A stretch of DNA of 41,128 nucleotides from Terriglobia bacterium (GTDB lineage: Bacteria; Acidobacteriota; Terriglobia; Terriglobales; Acidobacteriaceae). The position numbers and the translations under genes were made by a program. Below the pieces are notes generated by a model. That model had not been told where the DNA came from, made no database searches, and saw only the letters and a program-made list of their open reading frames with translations. The stretch spans positions 1 through 41,128 of the forward strand of contig JAIQFT010000033.1 of NCBI GenBank assembly GCA_020073185.1, written 5' to 3'. Positions 1 through 6,470 of the stretch are shown piece by piece; position 1 is the stretch's first letter, and every line of letters starts with the position of its first letter.

Positions 1-2
1 GC

Positions 3-59
3 GTGATCCGCTACAACGTCAGCCAGCAGGCCAGCGCCAGCGATAGCCCGCTGCAGTAG
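3..59 (+). CDS. 3' end of an unidentified gene (partial)
   Basis: One frame is open from the window edge to a TAG at 57-59 and encodes about 18 residues ending ...SDSPLQ. The only support for a real gene is the strong intrinsic terminator about 55 bases downstream on the same strand. The fragment is too short to assign a family. Confidence 0.35.
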   Translation: MIRYNVSQQASASDSPLQ

Positions 60-112
60 GCCTGACCGGAAACAAAGTTTGGCGAAGTACCTGGGGGAGG
101 GTACGAGCCAGG

Positions 113-145
113 GAGCACCGGAGCAATCCGGTGCTCTTTGCTTTT
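113..145 (+). terminator. Rho-independent terminator
   Basis: A perfect 10-bp stem (gagcaccgga / tccggtgctc) with a GCAA tetraloop is followed by a T-rich tract (tttgctttt). The orientation ends transcription of the plus-strand gene that enters the window from the left. It also separates that gene from the convergent nuoB. Confidence 0.85.
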
Positions 146-169
146 GCTGCTGGAGCTTCGTCAATGAAG

Positions 170-736
170 CTATTTCAGGTTCAGCGCGTCCTTGAACGAG
201 CCGCGTTCATTCTGGATTTTTTCCTGAAGCAGGGTGATGGCGTAGATCAACTGCTCGGGACGCGGAGGGCAGCCGGGGACGTAGACGTCAATCGGGATTA
301 CCTGGTTAACGCCCTGCACCAGCGCGTAATTGTTGAACACGCCGCCGGAGGTAGCGCAGGCGCCCATCGAGATCACCCACTTGGGCTCCGGCATCTGCTC
401 CCAAAGCTGGCGGATGACGGGCGCCATCTTCTGCGAGACGCGCCCGGCGATGATCATCAGGTCGGACTGGCGTGGTGACGGGCGAAACACTTCGGCTCCA
501 AAGCGCGCGATATCGAAGCGCGAAGCGCCCATGGACATCATCTCGATGGCGCAGCAGGCCAGGCCGAAGGTCATCGGCCAAAGCGAGCTCTTGCGCACCC
601 AGTTCACCGCGTTGTCGAGCGTGGTCATGATGATGCCCTCGGGCTGCACCTCCCCGAAGTTGACCTCGCGGATGATGCCCTTGGGCTCGTGCTGATGGCT
701 GCCCTCAAGATTCTCGAAGCGTTCGTCGCCGTTCAT
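170..736 (-). CDS. nuoB: NADH-quinone oxidoreductase subunit B (NuoB)
   Basis: NuoB/PSST subunit of respiratory complex I. It carries the terminal 4Fe-4S cluster N2 that hands electrons to quinone in the peripheral arm. Seen in the sequence: the adjacent cysteines of [10 protein letters not shown], the cysteine of GACATSGG and the cysteine of VPGCPPRPE, which together form the N2 ligand set, in a protein of normal length. I chose the ATG at 736 because GGAG lies five bases upstream. The frame is also open to a GTG at 799 that overlaps the hicA stop (GTGA), so a longer product of 209 aa coupled to hicA is possible. No nuoA, C or D lies beside it, so it is an isolated complex I gene here, directly downstream of a toxin-antitoxin pair. 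The family call is secure; the start is less so. Confidence 0.95.
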   Translation of the reverse strand: MNGDERFENLEGSHQHEPKGIIREVNFGEVQPEGIIMTTLDNAVNWVRKSSLWPMTFGLACCAIEMMSMGASRFDIARFGAEVFRPSPRQSDLMIIAGRVSQKMAPVIRQLWEQMPEPKWVISMGACATSGGVFNNYALVQGVNQVIPIDVYVPGCPPRPEQLIYAITLLQEKIQNERGSFKDALNLK

Positions 737-795
737 GGGTGCTCCATTGTAATTCCCTACCTTATTGGATGCCATAACGAACGGGCCGATCCGAT

Positions 796-1047
796 TCACC
801 GGTCCTGATGAAAGAACCAGGGCTTGAGATCTTCTTCCGGAATGAAGCGCAGCGCTTGGCGGTAAATCGCGCGCAGGGTGCCCGGAGCGATGCTCTTATG
901 AATCGGCACGCTCAGAGTCTGGCGTTCCCCATGTTTTAAGACTCGTCGCAGTTTGGCGTGGCTTCCCCTGATTTTCATTACCGCAAAACCAAAGCTCGCC
1001 AGCGCCCGAAGAACATCGCTGGCCGACATTTTTCGCAGCCTGCTCAT
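796..1047 (-). CDS. hicA: HicA family toxin (mRNA interferase)
   Basis: An 83-residue YcfA/HicA protein. HicA toxins are small double-stranded-RNA-binding-fold ribonucleases that cleave mRNA and use one catalytic histidine. Seen here: the RGSHAKLRR segment with His30 as the expected catalytic residue, then the conserved stretch [18 protein letters not shown]. Length is typical. The start ATG overlaps the stop of the upstream antitoxin by four bases, so the pair is translationally coupled with the antitoxin first, the less common order for hicAB loci. The gene ends against nuoB. It is probably repressed by HicB acting at the operator at 1574-1612. Confidence 0.9.
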   Translation of the reverse strand: MSRLRKMSASDVLRALASFGFAVMKIRGSHAKLRRVLKHGERQTLSVPIHKSIAPGTLRAIYRQALRFIPEEDLKPWFFHQDR

Positions 1048-1562
1048 GCGGCGAGCGGCAGTTCCACGACTATTTGGATCCGAGGCTGGTCGACAAAACC
1101 GACAGCATTCATGTCTTCATCTTCCAGGTGGAGAGCCATTGCTTCGCGGAGGTTCTCAACCAACTCGTCGAGCGATTTGCCCTGCGTGACAACCGCGAAT
1201 TCCAGACATTCGGCAACGTAAATGCCGCCGTCTGAATTCACGACGCAATGAATGATCTCGCGAAGCGAAGGCGCGCCTGCTCCTTTGCGTGAGTTCGAGG
1301 TCCGTACCGGCGGCGCTGCCTGCTTGCGGCGATACTCGGGCTCGATTTGGTACTGGCCACGACCAGTTCGCTGAAAGTAATTCCATTTGTGAGCGTGGTT
1401 CTGTGGAGCGTTCTTGCAGCATCGGCTTACAACGTGGGTTCGGACAGAACTCTGGTTGAGGTGCGGAAGAGCACGCACGATCTCATCGGGCGTGAAGCTC
1501 CAGTCATGGCGCACGGAAGCGATTTCATTCGCAGTCCGCAACACCTCTTCGTGTACAGGCAT
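1044..1562 (-). CDS. hicB: HicB-type antitoxin fused to an N-terminal winged-helix-like domain
   Basis: A 172-residue protein in two parts. The C-terminal part (about residues 98-160) is a HicB partial-RNase-H-like fold with the signature YVAECLEFAVVTQGKS followed by a LDELVENLREA helix; it should bind and block HicA. The N-terminal part (about 1-76) resembles small winged-helix domains of the DUF7669 type (TPDEIVRALPHLNQSSVRTH). It replaces the short C-terminal ribbon- or helix-turn-helix seen in classical HicB. A basic linker joins the two. The ATG at 1562 is chosen because AAGGAGG sits six bases upstream; the TTG at 1580 would overlap that ribosome site. Likely role: antitoxin and autorepressor. 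The HicB assignment is firm, the N-terminal domain name is tentative. Confidence 0.85.
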   Translation of the reverse strand: MPVHEEVLRTANEIASVRHDWSFTPDEIVRALPHLNQSSVRTHVVSRCCKNAPQNHAHKWNYFQRTGRGQYQIEPEYRRKQAAPPVRTSNSRKGAGAPSLREIIHCVVNSDGGIYVAECLEFAVVTQGKSLDELVENLREAMALHLEDEDMNAVGFVDQPRIQIVVELPLAA

Positions 1563-1573
1563 AGCGGGCCTCC

Positions 1574-1612
1574 TTGACAATTGTATAATACTTGATAATA
1601 CAGATTGTCAGT
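1574..1612 (-). promoter_or_regulatory. hicBA promoter with inverted-repeat operator
   Basis: Just upstream of hicB the minus strand shows a -35-like TGACAA, 17 bases, then TATACA. The whole AT-rich patch is bracketed by tgacaat (1575-1581) and attgtca (1604-1610), a 7-bp inverted repeat. Inside it ATAATAC occurs twice. An antitoxin that binds this dyad would occlude the promoter, as expected for toxin-antitoxin autoregulation. Binding is inferred. Confidence 0.6.
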
Positions 1613-1618
1613 TCGTTG

Positions 1619-2641
1619 TCATGGCTTCAGCACGATTTTCCCAAACATCTGGCTCTTCTCCATGCGCTCGTGGGCGGCGCGGGCTTCCGCCAGCGGGAAA
1701 GCGGAGTCCACCACGCCCTTTACCCTGCCGCTGAAGACGTGCTTCAGAACCTCGTGCAGTTCGCCCATGGTGCCCATGTAAGATCCGAGGAACGCCAGTT
1801 GCTTGGCGAACAGGACGCGGAGGTCGAATTCAGCTTTGGGGCCGCTGGTCGCACCACAAGTCACGATGGCGCCGCCCGGTTTCAGCGACTTCATACTCTC
1901 GCCCCAGGTGGCCTGGCCGACGTGTTCGATGACGATGTCGCACATTTGCTTGCTGGTGATGCGTTTGACCTCGTCGGAGATTTTCTGCGTGTAGTGGTTG
2001 ATGACCTCGTCGGCGCCGAGCTCGCGCGCTCGCTGTATTTTGTGTTCGTCGCCGGCGGTCGCGATCACGTAGGCGTTAAACAGCTTGCCAATCTGGATGG
2101 CGGCCATGCCGACGCCGGAGTTCGCGCCCAACACGAGTACGTTCTGCCCAGGACGGATTTGGGCGCGGGTAACCATCATGTGCCAGGCGGTCAGTCCGAC
2201 CAGCGGCACGGCCGAGGCTTCTTCGAAGCTAAGCGAGTCGGGGATGGGAATGACGAAATCGCGGCGCACGGCGATCAGCTCGCAATTCCCGCCGTCCACA
2301 CCGTTGCCGAGCACGGTGAAGTCGCGGCACATGTTCTGCACGCCGGAGGCGCAGAAGTGGCAGTGCCCGCAGAAAACCATGGGCGCAACGATCACGCGCT
2401 GGCCCTTTTGCAACCCCGTAACGTACTCGCCGACCTCCACCACCTCCCCGGCCACGTCGCTGCCCAAGAGGTGCGGCAACTTCACACCAGGCAGGCCCTT
2501 GCGGACCCAGAGGTCAAGATGGTTCATGGCGCAGGCGCGCACCCGCACCAGCACCTGGTCTTTACGCAGTTGAGGATCGGGGACATCTTCGTACTGCAGG
2601 ACTTCCGGGCCGCCAAACTCATGGAATCGGACTGCTTTCAT
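1619..2641 (-). CDS. Zinc-binding MDR family oxidoreductase (alcohol dehydrogenase/quinone reductase-like)
   Basis: A 340-residue medium-chain dehydrogenase/reductase. The N-terminal GroES-like domain holds a structural zinc site (Cys91, Cys94, Cys97, Cys105 in the CGHCHFC...C loop). The Rossmann domain has VLVLGANSGVGMAAIQ for NAD(P)H binding. GSDVAGEVVEVG is typical of the zinc-containing MDR branch close to quinone oxidoreductases. The ATG at 2641 has GAGGAG six bases upstream and gives the canonical MKAVRFHEFGGPEV start; an in-frame extension to 2698 has no such support. The enzyme should interconvert alcohols and carbonyls, or reduce enones, in the cytoplasm. The substrate cannot be read from sequence. 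The stop lies about 57 bases before hicB. Confidence 0.9.
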   Translation of the reverse strand: MKAVRFHEFGGPEVLQYEDVPDPQLRKDQVLVRVRACAMNHLDLWVRKGLPGVKLPHLLGSDVAGEVVEVGEYVTGLQKGQRVIVAPMVFCGHCHFCASGVQNMCRDFTVLGNGVDGGNCELIAVRRDFVIPIPDSLSFEEASAVPLVGLTAWHMMVTRAQIRPGQNVLVLGANSGVGMAAIQIGKLFNAYVIATAGDEHKIQRARELGADEVINHYTQKISDEVKRITSKQMCDIVIEHVGQATWGESMKSLKPGGAIVTCGATSGPKAEFDLRVLFAKQLAFLGSYMGTMGELHEVLKHVFSGRVKGVVDSAFPLAEARAAHERMEKSQMFGKIVLKP

Positions 2642-2810
2642 GGCGCGCTCCTCGGCCATCCCTCGGCGGGCAATTGGAAACGGATCAAAGTACCACAACA
2701 GCTATGGCAGGGGTACACCAGAGGATCAGGCAGGCGAGGCAGGCCAGCGACTCGGATGGTGGGGTGTGTAGGGCCTCCCTGCATTTCTGCGGCGGCCAGG
2801 ATGCAGTCCC

Positions 2811-4469
2811 TCAGTTCATGTCCATCATCATTCGATTCCCTTTTTTCGTGCTGGTCATGATGGTGGTGAAACCGGCTGGAATATCGAGCCATGCCTCGGC
2901 CAGCGTGATCTGGAGGACGACCTTCATCTCGGGATCGGAGATTTCATTGGCCAGTTTGGTGGCCCACGCGGGTGAGATGCGCGCCGCGGGGCGGAGGAAG
3001 CTGCGGTAGGCCGCCGTCGAAGGCCAGTACGCCTTGAGCGCCTTGTTGGGATCATCGGCGTTGCTGTCCCGCTCATAGGCCTTGTCCGCGGCCTTCAAAC
3101 CCTTCTCTACGGTCTTCTTGGCTGCTTCGCTGTCATCCATGGAGACATACGTGTCTGCCGCCGAAGCAAGCGTGCGAAGTTGCTGGTCGAGGTCGAGCTG
3201 CGGGACGAGGTCAAGGAGTTTTTCCAGCGCCTGATGCGCCACGCTCGCGTTCTTCTTCCAAATGTTGCGCGCGATGATTTGATAGGCCTGGGCGCGCAGT
3301 TCCGGACGGGCAATCAATGGCACACTGGCGAGTGCGTCCTGGGGATGCGCGGCGGCATCGGAAACGATCTTCGACATTTGCTGCATCTCGATGGCAGATG
3401 GGATGCGCGGCCCGCGATTACCGCCTCCCTGGGGAGCGCGGCCATCGGTCACGCTCATAGTGCCGAATTGCGACTCATTCGGACCGTCCGTCGGGTTCAG
3501 CGAGCTCGTGCCTTGTGGGTACTTGGCGAGCAGCGTCCGAACCTGTTGGTAATCCTCCACCATCTTCTTGGCGCCCGATTCATCCAATTCCCTCAGCACG
3601 GGCAGGAGCTGAAAAAGGCGGAACTCGTAATAGGAGTTAAACGCCACCGCGCCTTTGCTCGAGGCCATCGAGATGCGCAAACCGCTGCTGCGCTCCACTT
3701 GCGCCTTGGCCTGCTTGAGCACCTCGGCGATGGCTTCCAGTACGGTTCCCTTGGGAACCTTGCGCCAGAAACCAGTAATCAGGTCGGCGAAGTCTCCTCC
3801 GCCCATCATGGCGCCGGTGTGTTGGTTGTTGCGGTAGCTCACGAGCGCCACATTGAAGGTGTTCACCAGATCGGCGGAGCGTTCCGGCGGAAGCGCCGAC
3901 ATGATGCTGGCGGCAGCATCGTAAGGCATCTCCTTCTCTGCCCCGGCCCGATAGAGGACCTGCAAGGCGTGATCCAGATCTTTGTTCTTCTGGTAGTACT
4001 GCAGCAGGCTGCGCAACACCGCCCCGCGGGATTCTGGGGCGACCTGGTCCAGGAGTTCATCAACGCGTTGCGGCGCCAGTGGCACCAGTGCCTGAAGGAT
4101 TTGCTCCTCCAGCTTGCTCTTGGTATGCAAGCTGTCGTCGTCCATGGCGCGTGTCGCTGCCAGCGCGTCCTCCATCAATTGCAGGGCCTTCTTCTTGTTG
4201 GTCGGCTGGTAGGCGCGCGCCACTTCCCGCAGCGCATAGGCGCGCATGCCGCCCTCCAGGCCGGAAGCCTGCGCCTCGGCAAATTCCAGCATCTGGCGGC
4301 CGCGTTTGAGTTGTTCCGGCGCGACGCTCGGGTTCGAAGCGTCGGGCCTGGGGCCGCGCCGCTCGGCCGTGATCGCCGTCTCTTGCTGCACTGTAACGGG
4401 GTCTTGCGAGTTTTGCGAGTAGGCGGCGGCAGAGAAGGCGAGCAGGACAGCAAGCGTTCGGAAGCGCAT
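2811..4469 (-). CDS. Secreted helical-repeat protein of unknown function
   Basis: A 552-residue protein with a Sec signal peptide (MRFRTLAVLLAFSAAAYSQ, cleavage probably after AYS). The mature part is almost wholly alpha-helical with TPR- or HEAT-like helical pairs: ALREVARAYQ, then DELLDQVAPESRGAVLRS, and near the C-terminus LASVPLIARPELRAQAYQ and SVAHQALEKLLDLVP. A Gly/Pro-rich stretch at about residues 325-360 divides two helical halves. It is transcribed divergently from the MobA-like gene. I recognise no enzyme motif. Similar large periplasmic helical-repeat proteins are common in Acidobacteriota, but no function is known to me. Confidence 0.75.
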   Translation of the reverse strand: MRFRTLAVLLAFSAAAYSQNSQDPVTVQQETAITAERRGPRPDASNPSVAPEQLKRGRQMLEFAEAQASGLEGGMRAYALREVARAYQPTNKKKALQLMEDALAATRAMDDDSLHTKSKLEEQILQALVPLAPQRVDELLDQVAPESRGAVLRSLLQYYQKNKDLDHALQVLYRAGAEKEMPYDAAASIMSALPPERSADLVNTFNVALVSYRNNQHTGAMMGGGDFADLITGFWRKVPKGTVLEAIAEVLKQAKAQVERSSGLRISMASSKGAVAFNSYYEFRLFQLLPVLRELDESGAKKMVEDYQQVRTLLAKYPQGTSSLNPTDGPNESQFGTMSVTDGRAPQGGGNRGPRIPSAIEMQQMSKIVSDAAAHPQDALASVPLIARPELRAQAYQIIARNIWKKNASVAHQALEKLLDLVPQLDLDQQLRTLASAADTYVSMDDSEAAKKTVEKGLKAADKAYERDSNADDPNKALKAYWPSTAAYRSFLRPAARISPAWATKLANEISDPEMKVVLQITLAEAWLDIPAGFTTIMTSTKKGNRMMMDMN

Positions 4470-4585
4470 GCGGACATTCTCCAGCCTCGGAGTCTAGACG
4501 TACTCCCAGCAGCTTAGACGTCCGCCCCGAGAAAAGGTTAGGAACATCACAGCCAGAGGAAGCGCGATTTGTTACCCTTTTGCAT

Positions 4586-5191
4586 ATGGCACGTTCGCCC
4601 AGCTTTTGCGGAGTCATTCTCGCCGCCGGCGAATCGTCGCGCATGGGGCGCGACAAGGCGCTCCTGCCGTGGCGAGATTCAACGTTTCTGGGCGGGGCGA
4701 TTGATTTGCTGGCTCCGCTCACCGATATGGTAATCGTGGTCGGTGGCGACAACACGCCCAACCTGGAGCCGCTGGTGTATGCGGCGAGCGCGTTTCTGGT
4801 CGTCAACCGCGAGCCACAGCGCGGGCAGTTCAGCTCGCTGCGTCTGGGGTTGCAGGAGGTGATGAACCGCGGTCGCGATGCGGCGATCATCGCACTCGTG
4901 GACCGCCCGCCCGCCACTCCTGCCACGGTGGCGCTTTTGAAGGATCGTTTTCTGGAGCGCTCCCCGGAGGGCATCTGGGCGGTGGTTCCACGACACGGTG
5001 AGCGCAATGGACACCCCCTGGTGGTGGGGCGCGAAATGATCAATGCGTTCCTGTCGGCTCCGCCCACCGTCACCGCGCGCGATGTCGAGCACGCGCACCT
5101 GCAGCGCATCCAGTATGTGAGCGTGGACGATCCTCTGGTAGCCTGGAACGTCGATACGCCCGAAGATTACCAACGGATCGCCAGCGGATGA
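4586..5191 (+). CDS. MobA/MocA-like nucleotidyltransferase
   Basis: A 201-residue GT-A fold nucleotidyltransferase of the NTP_transf_3 family. The diagnostic N-terminal loop is CGVILAAGESSRMGRDKA, where the Gly-rich loop, Arg and Lys bind the NTP. The later VDRPPATPATV segment corresponds to the metal-binding region. MocA-type proteins transfer CMP or GMP to molybdopterin cofactors; related members activate sugars, so the exact product is open. The ATG at 4586 is used because an in-frame TTG two codons earlier is less likely. No clear Shine-Dalgarno is seen. The stop overlaps the next start by four bases (ATGA), so it is co-translated with the HAD phosphatase. Confidence 0.8.
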   Translation: MARSPSFCGVILAAGESSRMGRDKALLPWRDSTFLGGAIDLLAPLTDMVIVVGGDNTPNLEPLVYAASAFLVVNREPQRGQFSSLRLGLQEVMNRGRDAAIIALVDRPPATPATVALLKDRFLERSPEGIWAVVPRHGERNGHPLVVGREMINAFLSAPPTVTARDVEHAHLQRIQYVSVDDPLVAWNVDTPEDYQRIASG

Positions 5192-5937
5192 GCACTCCTC
5201 AAAGCTCCCACACTTCCCTCTCGCCGCGCGCCGAGGAGTTTATTGCGTCGGTGCTGAATCTCGGCCCACGCCTCGCCGTTTTCGATTGTGACGGCACGCT
5301 GTGGAGTGGCGACGCCGGTGAACGGTTTTTTTATTGGGAGATGGAGCGCGGCCTGCTGCCGGAGGACGTTGCCCGTTGGGCGAAGGCACGGTATGACGAC
5401 TATCGCGCCGGTCGCGTCAGCGAAGAACAGATGTGCGGCGAGATGGTCACGATTCACGCCGGGCTGGCTTGCGCCATGCTGGAGCGCGCCGCCGCCGAAT
5501 TTTTCGCCGCGCGCATCGTGCCGCGCATTTTCCCGGAGATGGCGGAATTGACGCGGCGCCTGGCCGATGCGGGCTGCGAGTTGTGGGCCATCTCGTCCAC
5601 CAACGACTGGGTGGTTCGCGCCGGCGCTGCGCGCTTTTGCATTCCCGCGGCGCGCGTGATCGCCGCCTGCGTAGAGAATGAGAACGGCCGCTGCACCGAC
5701 CGCTTGATTCGCGTTCCCACCGACGAACTGAAAGCCGCCGCCATCCACGAATTGCTGCCGCGCTTGCCGGACGCCGTCCTTGGAAACTCTGTGCACGATC
5801 TCGCGATGATGGAGCTGACGAAACACGCTTTCGCCATCAATCCCAATCCTGATCTGGAAAAAATTGCGCGGCAGCGCCGGTGGACGGTGTATCGGCCGGA
5901 AGACATTAAAACATTAAGAAGTCAAAATGAAGAATGA
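5188..5937 (+). CDS. HAD superfamily phosphatase (phosphoserine-phosphatase-like, HAD-IB)
   Basis: A 249-residue HAD hydrolase. Motif I is AVFDCDGTLW with nucleophile Asp33 and acid/base Asp35. Motif II is WAISSTNDW. A Lys in the ELKAAAIHEL helix region fits motif III. Motif IV is LGNSVHDLAMM, with Asn in place of the usual first Asp. The helical cap between motifs I and II matches the PSPase-like C1 group. Translational coupling to the nucleotidyltransferase suggests a shared pathway, for example metabolism of a nucleotidyl- or phospho-intermediate. The last nine codons (...TLRSQNEE) lie inside the inverted repeat at 5913-5984, so the C-terminus seems to have been captured from that element. 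Confidence 0.8.
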   Translation: MSTPQSSHTSLSPRAEEFIASVLNLGPRLAVFDCDGTLWSGDAGERFFYWEMERGLLPEDVARWAKARYDDYRAGRVSEEQMCGEMVTIHAGLACAMLERAAAEFFAARIVPRIFPEMAELTRRLADAGCELWAISSTNDWVVRAGAARFCIPAARVIAACVENENGRCTDRLIRVPTDELKAAAIHELLPRLPDAVLGNSVHDLAMMELTKHAFAINPNPDLEKIARQRRWTVYRPEDIKTLRSQNEE

Positions 5938-5984
5938 AAAGCCGAGCGCGTTGACATTCTCATTCTGACTTCTTCATTCTTAAT
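5913..5984. repeat. Inverted repeat of reiterated words between convergent genes
   Basis: The left arm starts at 5913 (attaagaagtc...) and the right arm is 5953-5984 (...cttcattcttaat). Each arm reiterates variants of the word GAATGA/GAAGTC. Read on opposite strands the arms are close copies with small indels. The stops of both convergent genes lie within it, so it may act as a bidirectional terminator. It belongs to the word-repeat set discussed in the findings. Confidence 0.65.
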
Positions 5985-6331
5985 TGGTTTAGCGCCGCCG
6001 CCAGCGCGTCCATCGCCAAGTGGCTGGCGTGCAGGGATGCGATGGGCAGGCCGCCGAGCTTCATCACCAGCTCGATCCGGCGCATAGCGCGCGCCTCGCT
6101 GATGGTTCTACCGGCGATCATTTCGGTTAAGGCGGATCCGCAGGCAATCGCGGGCACGCATCCTTTTGTGCGATAGCGCACCTCGACGATTCGCTCTCCT
6201 TCAACACGCAACGACAGCTCCATCACGTCACCGCAAGCGGGATTCTCCATTCGCGCCATGGCCGTCGGGTCGTTCAACTCGCCAACATTGCGCGGATGTT
6301 CGAAGTGGTCCAGAACCTGGGCGGAGTACAT
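5960..6331 (-). CDS. IscU/NifU-like iron-sulfur cluster scaffold, atypical
   Basis: A 123-residue protein of the NifU N-terminal family, which assembles Fe-S clusters and passes them on. Seen: FEHPRNVGEL, then NPACGDVM with Cys33 and Asp35, and KGCVPAIACGS with Cys58 (and an extra Cys64). The third cluster ligand of IscU, normally in an HCS.LA motif, is replaced: the segment here reads LHASHLAMDAL, so Cys becomes Ala102 while the neighbouring His101 is kept. The scaffold may hold a cluster through His and Cys64, or act as a carrier. The start ATG at 6331 has only a weak ribosome site. The last residues (LRMKKSE) are encoded by the repeat at 5913-5984. No cysteine desulfurase is adjacent. Confidence 0.8.
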   Translation of the reverse strand: MYSAQVLDHFEHPRNVGELNDPTAMARMENPACGDVMELSLRVEGERIVEVRYRTKGCVPAIACGSALTEMIAGRTISEARAMRRIELVMKLGGLPIASLHASHLAMDALAAALNQLRMKKSE

Positions 6332-6361
6332 GTAGGAATTGTAGCTGGTAGGTTAGTCGGT

Positions 6362-6450
6362 AGCCCGTAGTCGGTAGTCTGGAAACATGGGATCGAGAGG
6401 GTCGTCACCTCCGGAACACGGGCCACGGACTACCGACTACGAACTGCGGG
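6362..6450. repeat. Inverted repeat of gtagtcggtag words between divergent genes
   Basis: The left arm, about 6362-6382, contains cccgtagtcggtagtc. The right arm, about 6423-6450, contains gactaccgactacgaactgc, its approximate complement. A further degenerate copy (gctggtaggttagtcgg) lies at 6343-6360. Because it sits between divergent genes it is not simply a terminator. The same word recurs in the hairpin at 23001-23046. Confidence 0.6.
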
Positions 6451-6458
6451 CCACCGCA

Positions 6459-6464
6459 TATAAT
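6459..6464 (+). promoter_or_regulatory. Perfect -10 hexamer just before the radical SAM start
   Basis: TATAAT at 6459-6464 is followed six bases later by the GTG at 6471. No good -35 is visible. If it is used, the transcript would begin at or very near the GTG, giving a leaderless mRNA. Confidence 0.4.
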
Positions 6465-6470
6465 CACCTG

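Noticed and set aside
1574-1589. Plus-strand TTGACA and TATAAT
   Set aside because: Only four bases separate them and there is no plus-strand gene; the minus-strand reading fits hicB.
1592-2860. Long plus-strand open frame (about 420 codons) opposite the MDR oxidoreductase
   Set aside because: It is antisense to a gene with intact zinc and NAD motifs, is rich in His/Asp/Gly as GC-rich antisense frames are, and has no ribosome site or domain.
3180-4517. Long plus-strand open frame opposite the secreted helical-repeat protein
   Set aside because: Composition is that of an antisense shadow; the minus-strand frame has a signal peptide and coherent helices.
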